Shown in pieces: positions 36,061 through 46,855 of a stretch of DNA of 64,000 nucleotides. Both the position numbers and the translations under genes were made by a program. Where the stretch lies: NCBI GenBank assembly GCA_013298775.1, contig JAAFIV010000026.1:1-64000 (forward strand), written 5' to 3'. The notes beneath the pieces were generated by a model, which worked only from the letters and a program-made list of their open reading frames with translations, searched no databases and was not told the origin of the DNA. The stretch's first letter is position 1. Every line of letters begins with the position of its first letter. This stretch comes from Ignavibacteria bacterium. Its GTDB lineage: Bacteria > Bacteroidota > Ignavibacteria > Kapaibacteriales > UBA4661.

Positions 36061-36438
36061 ATGAAAGAATCGTTTATTGCGCGAGCAAAAGAGAATATCC
36101 TCGATGCAGAAATAGCCTTCAACGGCGGCAGATACAATGCTTGTGCGAACCGTGCATATTACGCGGCGTTTCATGCGGCGATTGCGGCACTCAAGCACTT
36201 CGGGCATACACCGCCGAGTATTGATCATTCGCCTGTTAGTGGGAATTTTAGCAAATATCTTATCCATGAGCGGAAAGTATTTCCCTCAACGATAACAAAT
36301 GAACTAAAAGAAATCATGAAGATTCGTGGCAAAGCGGATTACAGCGAGACAGGAATTGGCAAGCAACTCGCCGCAGCACAGCTAAAACGTGCAACAATTT
36401 TTGTTCATCTTGTACTACAAAAAATTGAAGAACCATGA
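36061..36438 (+). CDS. HEPN-domain protein (putative RNase toxin or nucleotide-binding)
   Basis: A 125-residue all-helical protein of the HEPN superfamily. The hallmark NRAYYAAFHAA contains Arg31 and His38, an RX6H motif that in active HEPN proteins forms the RNA-cleaving site. RGKADYSETG later in the protein is also conserved in this group. In known pairs (HepT-MntA, type VII toxin-antitoxin) the partner is a nucleotidyltransferase; here it is an unrelated acidic protein whose start overlaps this stop (ATGA, 36435-36438). The ATG at 36061 has AGGATT upstream. Confidence 0.85.
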   Translation: MKESFIARAKENILDAEIAFNGGRYNACANRAYYAAFHAAIAALKHFGHTPPSIDHSPVSGNFSKYLIHERKVFPSTITNELKEIMKIRGKADYSETGIGKQLAAAQLKRATIFVHLVLQKIEEP

Positions 36439-36776
36439 AAACTAAACACGACATTGCTGAATTTCGCAAGATGATGGTTTCTGCTGAGGGCAGAATGAAT
36501 CATCGGCAGCAGGAGTTTGCCGATGAGTTATTCCAGACCGTGAAAGCGCAGTATCCCGAAATTGAGTTTATTTCCTACGCGCTCAATCCCGATGATAAAC
36601 AACACGTTTGGATTTGGGTAGAAGCCCCTATGAGCGAAGAACGCGAGATGGAACTGATGTCATTTATTTCGCCGAGAGAAGGTGAAATTTTCATGGAATA
36701 CGGCTACGATCTTTCCATTATGACCTACAATACACTCGTGGACATTCCCTTGTATGGCAGCCTGGAAGCAGCGTAA
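36435..36776 (+). CDS. Acidic protein of unknown function, partner of the HEPN gene
   Basis: A 113-residue protein translationally coupled to the HEPN gene by a 4-bp overlap. It is acidic (about 21 Asp/Glu against about 10 Lys/Arg). It contains a strand-rich middle (FISYALNPDDKQHVWIWVEA) and a conserved-looking end (FISPREGEIFMEYGYDLSIM). It lacks the GSxxxGxxxxxSDxDL motif of MNT nucleotidyltransferases, so it is not a standard antitoxin partner. I do not recognise the family. The acidic nature and overlap fit an antitoxin or regulator, but this is inference. Confidence 0.7.
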   Translation: MKTKHDIAEFRKMMVSAEGRMNHRQQEFADELFQTVKAQYPEIEFISYALNPDDKQHVWIWVEAPMSEEREMELMSFISPREGEIFMEYGYDLSIMTYNTLVDIPLYGSLEAA

Positions 36777-36790
36777 AAACTACATTTTAA

Positions 36791-38755
<1,965 letters not shown>

Positions 38756-38785
38756 GGCGTGAAGGTGTGTATGCACCTTTGCAGG

Positions 38786-38836
38786 AAAAAGCCCTGTATG
38801 CAAGATATTGTCTTGTGTACAGGGCTTTTAGTTTTT
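38786..38836 (+). terminator. Rho-independent terminator after dnaK
   Basis: AAAAAGCCCTGTA pairs with TACAGGGCTTTT and is followed by a T-rich run. A near-identical stem occurs at 40332-40385. Confidence 0.85.
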
Positions 38837-38936
38837 ATATATGCGGCAGATATGAGTGTTTGCAATAAAAAACGTCTTCCGTGAAATGTATTCATCTTCC
38901 TGCGAAATGTTTACGTGTAAGGCATACAATAAGCTG

Positions 38937-38944
38937 TACCTTTG
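38937..38944 (+). promoter_or_regulatory. Bacteroidota-type -7 element
   Basis: TACCTTTG matches TAnnTTTG exactly and lies 41 bp before the ATG at 38985. No clear -33 TTTG is seen at the expected distance. Confidence 0.4.
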
Positions 38945-38984
38945 TGCCAATACATCGTTTCATCAATCATTAACAAACCACATC

Positions 38985-39398
38985 ATGAATGAACGAACAA
39001 CATGGAAAAAAGTGCTTACCGCATTATTGGTTTTTCAAATTCTGGTAGCATTTTCTCTTGGAACGCTGGCGTTGGTCAATTTCCCGATGCTCATTGAACA
39101 ATTTGGGTCGAAATTCCAGTCTGACATGGGCATTTTGCGGCTCATTGTAGCCTATAACCTCTTCCTGTCGGTGAGCATCTGCGCATGGAGTGTGATCTGG
39201 ATTCGCAAAGGTAATATCGCCGGAATTCAAGCGGGTACAACCGTTGGCTTCCTCATATTTGTTGTGAGTATGATTGTCTTTATTCTTTTTGACAGAATTG
39301 ATATGTTCTATTTTGATAGTATTCGCGCCTTTTTAATGGTCGTTTTTGGCGTACTTGCTTATCGTGAGCAAATGAAGCACCAAATACTTATTTCTTAA
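38985..39398 (+). CDS. Small membrane protein, function unknown
   Basis: A 137-residue inner-membrane protein with four predicted helices: LTALLVFQILVAFSLGTLAL, a segment around LRLIVAYNLFLSVSICAWSV, AGTTVGFLIFVVSMIVFILF, and FLMVVFGVLAYRE. I do not recognise the family. The frame is open to 38856, but the ATG at 38985 comes before the first helix and after a promoter-like box. An AraC-type regulator starts 4 bp after its stop, so the two are co-transcribed and the regulator may control or sense the same process. Confidence 0.75.
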   Translation: MNERTTWKKVLTALLVFQILVAFSLGTLALVNFPMLIEQFGSKFQSDMGILRLIVAYNLFLSVSICAWSVIWIRKGNIAGIQAGTTVGFLIFVVSMIVFILFDRIDMFYFDSIRAFLMVVFGVLAYREQMKHQILIS

Positions 39399-39402
39399 CT
39401 CA

Positions 39403-40305
39403 ATGACTACCTTCCATCACACAAAAAGCATTTCCGAAGTTCATCAATTCTTTGGAATAAAGCCACCTGCGCATCCACTGATTACGATTATTAGGGAGTG
39501 GCCGGGAGTGGAGTTCGATTTTACGAATATCAAAATGACGAGCGATTTGTACATCATTGGCTGTAAGGGAGGAACAGGCTCTCTGCGGTATGGGCGAAAT
39601 ACCTACGACTTTGAAGAAGGAACGATGGTATTCACCTCGCCCAAACAAGCCATAACGATTGATAGGGTTGATGAGCATAGTAGTTACGCGGGCTGGACGA
39701 TTCTTTTTCATCCCAATTTGATTCGTAAATCTGAGCTGGGCAGAACTATCAATGAATATGCTTTTTTTGAGTATGCTGTCCACGAGGCACTGCATGTGTC
39801 CGAAAAAGAAAAGCAAATCCTGAGCGATTTTGTTGGACATATTGAAATCGAAATCAACCAAAACATTGATAAACACTCGCAAGAGTTGATTATTACTAAC
39901 GTTCAGTCTATTCTCAAATACTGCCAACGCTTTTACGACCGACAGTTTTTTACCCGCACGAATCTGAATAAAGATTACGTCATGCGTTTTGAGCAATATT
40001 TGGAAGAATACTTCTCTTCTGAAAATTTGACGGAAAAAGGTTTGCCGACTGTTGCTGAATGCGGTGAAGCACTCAATATGTCCGCAGGGTATTTGAGTGA
40101 TGTACTCAAAGCAGAAACAGGCAGAAGTGCGAAAGACCACATCCATGATTGTATCATCGAACGAGCCAAAACCTTATTGCTCGGCTCGAATACTTCTGTG
40201 AGTGAAATTGCTTTTGGATTAGGTTTTGAATACCCCCAACATTTTACAAAATTATTTAAGGCGAAAACGGGTTTCAATCCATCGGATTACAGAAGAAGTA
40301 ATTGA
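39403..40305 (+). CDS. AraC-family transcriptional regulator (first of two)
   Basis: A 300-residue regulator with a cupin-like N-terminal sensor domain and a C-terminal pair of helix-turn-helix motifs. The first covers about residues 205-250 (AECGEALNMSAGYLSDVLK). The second ends with the family signature VSEIAFGLGFEYPQHFTKLF followed by KAKTGFNPSDYRRSN. The ligand is unknown. It lies 4 bp after a small membrane-protein gene and ends before a terminator. It is only distantly related to the AraC gene at 47496. Confidence 0.93.
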   Translation: MTTFHHTKSISEVHQFFGIKPPAHPLITIIREWPGVEFDFTNIKMTSDLYIIGCKGGTGSLRYGRNTYDFEEGTMVFTSPKQAITIDRVDEHSSYAGWTILFHPNLIRKSELGRTINEYAFFEYAVHEALHVSEKEKQILSDFVGHIEIEINQNIDKHSQELIITNVQSILKYCQRFYDRQFFTRTNLNKDYVMRFEQYLEEYFSSENLTEKGLPTVAECGEALNMSAGYLSDVLKAETGRSAKDHIHDCIIERAKTLLLGSNTSVSEIAFGLGFEYPQHFTKLFKAKTGFNPSDYRRSN

Positions 40306-40331
40306 TAGCTCATTATATGCGCCTCTGCGCT

Positions 40332-40385
40332 AAAAAAGCCCTGTACACAAGATTACATCGTATGTACAGGGCTTTTAGTTTTTGA
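40332..40385 (+). terminator. Rho-independent terminator after the AraC gene
   Basis: AAAAAAGCCCTGTAC pairs with GTACAGGGCTTTT followed by AGTTTTT. It uses the same stem as the dnaK terminator at 38786. Confidence 0.85.
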
Positions 40386-40415
40386 TAGGGGAGCAAATTT
40401 TGTAACTGGTCAGGT

Positions 40416-40540
40416 GTCTTCCCGTCCTACGCTTTCGTAAGCCTAGAATAGGTTTCATGGTAATGCTGTCGCAGTAATGTGTTTCCCAGAAAAATATCAC
40501 CGTGAAACCCTACCGTTCAGAAACAGTAGGACGAGAAGAC
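40416..40540. mobile_element. MITE-like palindromic element (family A, copy 2)
   Basis: 125-bp relative of 8312-8440 with the same ends (GTCTTCCCGTCCTACGC ... GTAGGACGAGAAGAC) and interior. Both copies share TGGTCA on the left. It lies in the 353-bp gap between convergent genes ending at 40305 and 40659. Confidence 0.85.
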
Positions 40541-40658
40541 CAGACGAGTTGCAAATCAAGTAAACAATGCAATAGTTCCGCATACCTCTTCCTATGTCTC
40601 GCATGAGGGTAGTTTGGATATGGCAATTTTGCATTCAATGAGTGAGCTGTTACTGTAT

Positions 40659-43600
40659 TCAGGGCTTCCGCGTCGCACCATTTCGTGCGCGATTGTTCCA
40701 AATGCGGTTCAGGTCTTTGGTGGTAATAATACCGTTCAGGTCGGCATCGGCGCGAAGATAGCCTTCTTGAAACACTTGATTCCATGCTGCTTGTGGGACG
40801 GCATCGTAATCGAAACGGTTGATTTCTCCTTCTTTGCCAAAAATGTCGCCACTACGCATTCCAAGTCGCGCAATGCCAAGTGCCGATAACTCCAGTACAC
40901 GAGCCGATTGGACGCTATTTGCAAGTGCGCTCGCCTGGCGGAAGTCAAGATTAATGCGGCTTGCGGGCAATATTTTTACGAGCGAACTCAAGCCCACCGT
41001 CGTATGATTGCGATGATGCACGAAGACTTGAAAATCCTCATTCTCGTTGGGAAGTTCGATTTGAAGCGGTGTTTGGAGGTTTGTGCCAAGCACTTCGCCA
41101 TCCGAGCGGACAAGCGCGGGCAACCACAGACTTTGCGCATCGAAGCGGAAGGGGCGCAATTCTAGGAGCAGCCAATCCGTAATGCCCAGATTCGGTGCGG
41201 TGTTTGGCGGTGGCAAAGGAGCAATGAAGCGCGTATTTGCAAGCTGGGAAATCTGCGCGGTTTCGGTCGCGTTAAAATCATTTGGCAAAAGATTCAGTGC
41301 CGCGAGCGTCGTGCGCATTCGCCCTTCGGCAAGCACCGAACCCAGTAAATATGCGGGTTCAAACGCTCCTTCCAACAACACTTTTCCTGCAAGAAAGGCT
41401 CGTGGCAAGACCGTAAAAGCAGTATCTACGCCGAGTGCAAGGCGGAACGGTTCATCATTTCTCTCATCGTTCCTTGTGCGAAGCCCTGTCCACGTAACGC
41501 TATCCATCACGCCCCATTGCCAAAAACCGCTCTCCGATGCACGATTCCACGCCGTGCGAATTGTGGGGCGCAAGGGAATACCAAGCGTTGTCCACGAATT
41601 TACTTGTGAAGATGCTGTCTGCGGAAGAGCGCATTGCAACACAATACGAGATTTCTCCACGTCCGCACTTTCGTCAAAATCCTGCACACGCCACGCATAG
41701 CCAAGCCGCATGAAACCTAGTTCTGCAAGCTCATTTGCATTCATTGGCGTAGCATTATTGTTCCGAAATTGCAAAAAGAGTGCGCGGCGAACTTTTGTTG
41801 TGTCGTTCTCTTCCAACGCTGTGTTTGTGCGAAGGATACGCGGCAAGGTTTGAGGAATAACGCGGCTTTCGAGCAATATTTCGCTTGGAGAAGTCTGTGC
41901 TTGAAGAAAGCGGACGCTGGTAAAACGATTATTCAAAAGCCGCGAAAGCGTGTCGCGGAGCGCGGTACGGCGGAATGTGCCGATAATTGCCGCAGAATCA
42001 GTCAGGAACTCAGGACTGATGCGGGGATTGCGGAAATGGAGTATTGTGCGAGGATTGGCTGCAGTATCGGTAAAAATAGCCGAAGCAATGCGCAGAGAAT
42101 CCAGCACCGACGCGCTCTGCGTGAGCGTGTAGCCGCGAGCATTGAGAACGCTGAGTGTGCGAAGCGCGGTGGAATCCTGCGGAAGTTCGCCCGTTGCTGT
42201 CATTGCGCGTTGTCCAAGCGTTTGCACGTGAATACGCCCTGTGCGGAGCGGCTCGGTCGAAAGGCTGCTTTCGGCGCGGCGCGTGATGCGGAGGTCATCT
42301 TCCAAAAGCAAATTCGCTCGCTCACGAAGGCGGAACGCGCCTTGCACGAGATTCAACCGCGCCCTGAGGACAAGGCTGCGTCCCGCTTCTGGGCTTTCGG
42401 CAATCACAACGCCGCGTGGATTTTCAATCGAACAACCATCCAACGTACCAAAGCCCTGAATGCTCTGCGTTTGCGAGCCAACAAGACGCAACAGCGAGCT
42501 TTTACGCGGCGCAGAGAGCGTTCCATTGAAGAGCATTCCGCCGAAAAGATTGCACTCGCCATTGGCGGCAAGGCTCATATTTGCTTGTGCCGAGACGAAA
42601 AGCGAGTCGGAAATGAGGATTGGTGCGGTTTCAGCATTGAATTTCTCGGAGCGTCCTTCGAGTGCGAGCCGCGCATAGCGCAGGGACGGGACGTTTTGGC
42701 GTTCTGCGGGCAAAATGGCGGTATTTTCCATGCGCACAGAATCACCCACAAAGCGCGTCCAGCCTTGTATTGCGGCTTGTTGGAATTGCGTCCGCGTGCC
42801 GCGCTGCCTGAGCGTTCCAGCATTGTGAATGATTCCCGAACTCTCCAGTGTTTGTGCGGTTTCTAGGCGTATTCCGTTGAATATTGTTCCAGCATTTGAG
42901 CAGCTTTGTACAGCAAAAATGGCTGAGTCCGCGCCTTCTTTTGGAGTGAATAGCACCACGCCGCGCAGCGCGGGATTGAGATTTGGTGAGGCTTTAAGGC
43001 GTTGTAGTTCGCTGAATCCAACAAGTGCCGCCAGCGTGGAATCAGCAAAAAGTGTATCACGGGAAATTGAGCCAGATTGCCCTGTAAGCCTGATTGTACC
43101 TGATTTCCACGTGCGCACAAGCGGCGGGCGTTCATCGGCAAACGTGCTGTCATCGCTTGTGGGCAGAAAACCTAGGAGTAGTGAGGCATTTGGGGCAGAC
43201 GTGCAAGCAATATCTTGTGCAAGGAGTGTTCCCTCATCGGAAGCCGTTTCGCGGATTTGCCCCAGTGCTGACGCGCCATCCAGCGCGGTGCGGCGAAATC
43301 CAAGATGAACGGTGTGCCGCACTTCCACGCAATCGCTCGGCGTGGGCTGCCTGAGGAGATTCCACGTGAGCGGATTCGACCAGCGACCATTTGCCACAGA
43401 CCGCATCAGTTCTTGCTTGCCGCGCATAATGATTTCCTCGCCAGAGCGAATCCGAAACGCAGATTGCGCTTCATTACTCATTGCAAATTGCTCGACAATT
43501 CCAAAGCCAAGTGCTGATGCGGTGTCGCGGAGAAGCTGCGTTGTGGCAATGCGCCGTGCGGTGTCGCGTGGAGCGGGATTGCTTGGTATTGCAAAAAAGG

Positions 43601-45308
43601 AAAGGTGCGCTTCATTGGAGGACCGAAAAGGCGGTAAAATCTCGCTTGCGCGGTAGGCGAGTTGTAGATTTCCTGACCACGTTTGTCCTTGCGGCAACGT
43701 TTCGGAATATTGAACCCGAATGCGGCGGCGGACATCGTTTTCCGCCAAGTACGCAAGCGGCTCTGCGCCTTGCAGAAGGCTGATGGTGAGCGTGTCGGGC
43801 GCGGTACGGCTGGTGAAGAGCATTCGCGTGGCGGCATTGGAAAAAACGTAATTACCCGAAAGCCCAGCAAGGACGCGCTTTACCGAGCCGCGCACTTCTG
43901 AAAGTGCGGTGTATTCGACGCGAGCATCGGGATTCATCACCAAGAGAACTGCGCTAGAATCAAGATTTGGAACGGTGTTTGGGAGAATACTTACGTTTTG
44001 CAAAGGAAGTAAATCTAGGAAGCTACTATTCATGCGAAAATCGCCTGCAATGCTGATAATTGCTGTGGTTTGCGACGGTACGGGCGTGGAGGCAATTCGT
44101 TTTTCTGAGAAGTCGCAGTGCAGATTACCGTAGGGCGCAGTGGGCAAGGTACGCATGATTTCTTGCGGAAAGGATTGCACTGCTCTGGAATCCGCAGTAT
44201 TCCTTGCTTCATAGACAACGAGACTTTGCGTGTGGAATTGCGTATTGCCGAGCGCGGCGCGTTCATTCATCAGATTGCCACGAATGCGAAGTGTCTGTGA
44301 AGCAGTTGTGAGGCGGAGTTCAGCAAGGGCAGGAGCGGCAGCACTTGTGGGAATGCGGCTTATGTCAGCAAGACGAAGCGTTGAGCCTGTTTGGATGAGT
44401 ATTTCTGCGGTGTTCAGGCGTGGCGAAAAAAGACCATGCACAACGCGAACTTCGCGCACAGCAAAGATGGATTGCCCAGAACCTAGCATGAGTGCGCCTT
44501 GTAGCAGACCTGTGGTTGCAAGCGTTCCAATTTCAATGTTTCCGCGCTGCAAGGTCGTGGCGGGAAAGTCTGCCGTTGTGCCGATATTGAGCGTTCCCCA
44601 AACCTGTAAACCTGCTTCATTGCTGGGGTTTTGACGAAAACTTCCGCGCGTGGTAAGTGTTGTTCTGGCTTCAACGCGCTTGGCGGCTTGTGTGCCGCGT
44701 TGAATCTCGACGTTGTTGTAGGCTTCATCGCCCAAAAGCGTTTGCAATGCGCTGTTGTCGAAATAGAGCGTTCCCTCGTAAAGCCGCGTCCCACCTTGCG
44801 CGGTGAAGCGTCCTGCTTGCGCATCATCGCCGCCGATATAGACGGCATCAGGGATGCGTTTTGCGGATGCGCCGCTGAGGTCGAGATTGCTATACCAGCG
44901 AGCGTGGAGGTTTTGCGTGAGAGCGACATTTGCATTCGTGTAGCGCACCATTCCGCCAATGCGTGATGCTGCCTGCGCTCCAAGCGGTGCATTGCCTGTG
45001 AAGCGATTCGTTGTACCGAGAAATTCTATTGTTCCCGCATTGCGGACGTTGATGAGATTGGCATTGGTATTGCGTACTTCGCCCGTATTGGAGCGTATGC
45101 GGAGCGTTGCGCCTGTGCCATTCAGGAAATTTCCTTGCTGGTCGTTCAGGAAATGTTGGGCGTGGAGAGTGGGGAGAATCCAGCAGTGAAGCACCCCGAA
45201 GAGGAATGCAACAGAGATTCTCTCCAACAGGGAATGCTTGAAGAAACGACGGAGATGTGGCGCACAAACCTTGTATTGGCGCGGGTTCTGAACTTCAGCC
45301 TTCATCAT
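40659..45308 (-). CDS. Very large secreted protein with G8-like strand repeats and dockerin-like C terminus
   Basis: A 1,549-residue exported protein. A signal segment (SVAFLFGVLHCWILPTLHAQ) is followed by long strand-rich, beta-helix-like sequence with many short NxGT turns (VRNAGTIEFLGTTNRF). A G8-like motif NGRWSNPLTWNLLRQPTPSD lies near the middle. The end carries an EF-hand-like calcium loop DADLNGIITTKDLNRIW, as in dockerin repeats, and no T9SS tail. Probably a surface or matrix protein held by calcium-dependent interaction; the partner is unknown. It starts 18 bp after the HNH gene on the same strand. Confidence 0.75.
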   Translation of the reverse strand: MMKAEVQNPRQYKVCAPHLRRFFKHSLLERISVAFLFGVLHCWILPTLHAQHFLNDQQGNFLNGTGATLRIRSNTGEVRNTNANLINVRNAGTIEFLGTTNRFTGNAPLGAQAASRIGGMVRYTNANVALTQNLHARWYSNLDLSGASAKRIPDAVYIGGDDAQAGRFTAQGGTRLYEGTLYFDNSALQTLLGDEAYNNVEIQRGTQAAKRVEARTTLTTRGSFRQNPSNEAGLQVWGTLNIGTTADFPATTLQRGNIEIGTLATTGLLQGALMLGSGQSIFAVREVRVVHGLFSPRLNTAEILIQTGSTLRLADISRIPTSAAAPALAELRLTTASQTLRIRGNLMNERAALGNTQFHTQSLVVYEARNTADSRAVQSFPQEIMRTLPTAPYGNLHCDFSEKRIASTPVPSQTTAIISIAGDFRMNSSFLDLLPLQNVSILPNTVPNLDSSAVLLVMNPDARVEYTALSEVRGSVKRVLAGLSGNYVFSNAATRMLFTSRTAPDTLTISLLQGAEPLAYLAENDVRRRIRVQYSETLPQGQTWSGNLQLAYRASEILPPFRSSNEAHLSFFAIPSNPAPRDTARRIATTQLLRDTASALGFGIVEQFAMSNEAQSAFRIRSGEEIIMRGKQELMRSVANGRWSNPLTWNLLRQPTPSDCVEVRHTVHLGFRRTALDGASALGQIRETASDEGTLLAQDIACTSAPNASLLLGFLPTSDDSTFADERPPLVRTWKSGTIRLTGQSGSISRDTLFADSTLAALVGFSELQRLKASPNLNPALRGVVLFTPKEGADSAIFAVQSCSNAGTIFNGIRLETAQTLESSGIIHNAGTLRQRGTRTQFQQAAIQGWTRFVGDSVRMENTAILPAERQNVPSLRYARLALEGRSEKFNAETAPILISDSLFVSAQANMSLAANGECNLFGGMLFNGTLSAPRKSSLLRLVGSQTQSIQGFGTLDGCSIENPRGVVIAESPEAGRSLVLRARLNLVQGAFRLRERANLLLEDDLRITRRAESSLSTEPLRTGRIHVQTLGQRAMTATGELPQDSTALRTLSVLNARGYTLTQSASVLDSLRIASAIFTDTAANPRTILHFRNPRISPEFLTDSAAIIGTFRRTALRDTLSRLLNNRFTSVRFLQAQTSPSEILLESRVIPQTLPRILRTNTALEENDTTKVRRALFLQFRNNNATPMNANELAELGFMRLGYAWRVQDFDESADVEKSRIVLQCALPQTASSQVNSWTTLGIPLRPTIRTAWNRASESGFWQWGVMDSVTWTGLRTRNDERNDEPFRLALGVDTAFTVLPRAFLAGKVLLEGAFEPAYLLGSVLAEGRMRTTLAALNLLPNDFNATETAQISQLANTRFIAPLPPPNTAPNLGITDWLLLELRPFRFDAQSLWLPALVRSDGEVLGTNLQTPLQIELPNENEDFQVFVHHRNHTTVGLSSLVKILPASRINLDFRQASALANSVQSARVLELSALGIARLGMRSGDIFGKEGEINRFDYDAVPQAAWNQVFQEGYLRADADLNGIITTKDLNRIWNNRARNGATRKP

Positions 45309-45326
45309 TCAGATTTCATCCTTCTC

Positions 45327-45965
45327 TTACGTCATAAACAAATATGGTTTCCAGCGTTCATCAATTTCGCCGCCCATATTTTTGATGAAGGTTACGTGGC
45401 TAGGACGGCGCGGTGTTTTGAGGAGCTTCAGCCCAGCTTCTTCGGGTGTGCGATTACCCTTTTTTGTGTTGCAGCGAATACACGCCGTTGCAAGGTTTTC
45501 CCACGTGTCTGTGCCGCCTTTGGATTTTGGCTGAATGTGGTCGAGCGTAAGTGGGGGCTTGGTTGAGCCGCAGTATTGGCAACGGTGCGCGTCGCGGCGC
45601 ATGACGTTTTTGCGAGAAAGCTCCACCTTTTTCACAGGAACATGGATGTAGCGGCTCAGGCGAATCACGCTTGGATGCTTGAACATATTGCGTACCGAGC
45701 GGATAGAGCGGTTCTCATTGCTGATGACAATTTCAGCTTTCATCAGAAAGAGCAAACTCATTGCTTTTTTGACGTTGCAAACGCTAATCGGCTCGTAGCT
45801 TTGGTTCAAGACTAGCACACGCCCGCTCATGGAGTACGATACTTGTTCGTAATCGTCGCTATCATGGAGAAAAGCAAGGGGGTGAAAATCGTGGAGAGCA
45901 GCCGAGTACGCGGTATGTGCGGTGAATTGTGGGAAAGCAGCACCTTGATAGATATGGTTTACCAT
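45327..45965 (-). CDS. HNH endonuclease family protein
   Basis: A protein of 212 residues with an HNH nuclease fold near the C terminus. The core RRDAHRCQYCG ... LTLDHIQPKSKGG ... WENLATACIRCNTKKGNRTP shows the two CxxC zinc pairs, the catalytic DH and the Asn. The N-terminal half (RVLVLNQSYEPISVCNVKKA) is the typical leader of a widespread bacterial HNH family with no assigned role. An alternative start at 45830 (MSGRVLVLNQ) matches most family members better; 45965 is the longer ATG. It is encoded just upstream of the 1,549-residue secreted protein. Confidence 0.88.
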   Translation of the reverse strand: MVNHIYQGAAFPQFTAHTAYSAALHDFHPLAFLHDSDDYEQVSYSMSGRVLVLNQSYEPISVCNVKKAMSLLFLMKAEIVISNENRSIRSVRNMFKHPSVIRLSRYIHVPVKKVELSRKNVMRRDAHRCQYCGSTKPPLTLDHIQPKSKGGTDTWENLATACIRCNTKKGNRTPEEAGLKLLKTPRRPSHVTFIKNMGGEIDERWKPYLFMT

Positions 45966-46194
45966 TAGAAACCGATTGAAAAAACTGCGTTTACAGTGCA
46001 TAAAATACAGAGGAAGTTCGACAAATTCAAGTCTGGAAGTGATTGTGATGAAAGATTTATTTTGGTGAGAAATACCATAATAACCGTTGTTATTGTTCTA
46101 GCGACAAAGCCTGTATTGTTGCGCCTTCCAGATGTTTAGATGTATTGTTCTTCTTCTTCGATATAGCGCGAATGCACTTCATTAACAGAAATAG

Positions 46195-46226
46195 TTTGGA
46201 TAGTAATAAAAAAACCATTACTTTAG
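46195..46226 (+). promoter_or_regulatory. Putative promoter of tRNA-fMet
   Basis: TTTG (46195-46198) and TACTTTAG (46219-46226, one mismatch to TAnnTTTG) are spaced 20 bp apart, the distance of Bacteroidota -33/-7 promoters. They lie 15 bp upstream of the tRNA. Confidence 0.5.
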
Positions 46227-46241
46227 TATTCTATCTAAGAC

Positions 46242-46314
<73 letters not shown>

Positions 46315-46316
46315 CA

Positions 46317-46356
46317 AAAAAAGCCGCATGAACATACGTGTTTATGCGGCTTTTCT
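46317..46356 (+). terminator. Rho-independent terminator after tRNA-fMet
   Basis: AAAAGCCGCAT pairs with ATGCGGCTTTT around a 14-nt loop. Confidence 0.88.
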
Positions 46357-46473
46357 CTTGTAATGCGCTACAAGACAGATATTTCAAGCAATACAGAGGA
46401 CTTTTAGGCAAACGCCCGCTCTTCAAACATTCCGAAGCGTTCCAAATACGCTGTAATAATTGAAACCGATTGC

Positions 46474-46734
46474 GGAAATGGCAATCCTGCACCACCACAA
46501 GCACCAAAGAATGACATGGAAATTATACCTGCGCGAGGCGTAATTGCAGGAATTATTGTGTTTGATTGTTTGACCACGTACACGAGTTCCGAAGCCAGAT
46601 ACAGACGCGGATTGACGAAAAAAAAACTATTCCCCAAAGAGCATACCGTCATAGGTATTGAAAATTTTTCTGACGCGCTCCTTCTGCTCTTTCGCGGAGA
46701 GAATTTCGGGAAACTGGTGCTGGAAGTTGCATAA
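46474..46734 (+). pseudogene. C-terminal remnant of an NADP-dependent medium-chain oxidoreductase
   Basis: The plus frame encodes about 86 residues resembling the end of MDR-family NADP-dependent oxidoreductases (2-alkenal reductase/YncB-like). PAPPQAPKN matches the loop before the last domain. GIIVFDC corresponds to the usual GFIVFDY. IENFSDALLLLFRGENFGKL then VLEVA is the characteristic C terminus. The remaining 250 or so N-terminal residues are missing: the frame is blocked by a stop at 46405 and the tRNA terminator lies just upstream. It keeps its natural stop at 46732, so it is most likely a 5'-deleted gene. Confidence 0.65.
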
Positions 46735-46793
46735 GTAGCGGCGTGAATACACGCCCTTTTTATACCAGAAAAAGTGAGGTTTATCCCATATTG

Positions 46794-46817
46794 TACGTTT
46801 GGATTTATGTAGCTTTG
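46794..46817 (+). promoter_or_regulatory. Two Bacteroidota-type -7 boxes
   Basis: TACGTTTG (46794-46801) and TAGCTTTG (46810-46817) both match TAnnTTTG and lie 39-62 bp before the ATG at 46856. Confidence 0.4.
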
Positions 46818-46855
46818 TAGCAAGTACAGTCTCAGTAACCCAAAAGTATTTTCCC

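Noticed and set aside
41769-42866. 365-codon plus-strand frame inside the 1,549-residue gene
   Set aside because: The opposite strand has the much longer frame with signal peptide and calcium-loop end; this translation has no recognisable domain.
46404-46823. 139-codon minus-strand frame
   Set aside because: The plus strand of the same region carries the oxidoreductase remnant with a family-typical C terminus, which is the better explanation.
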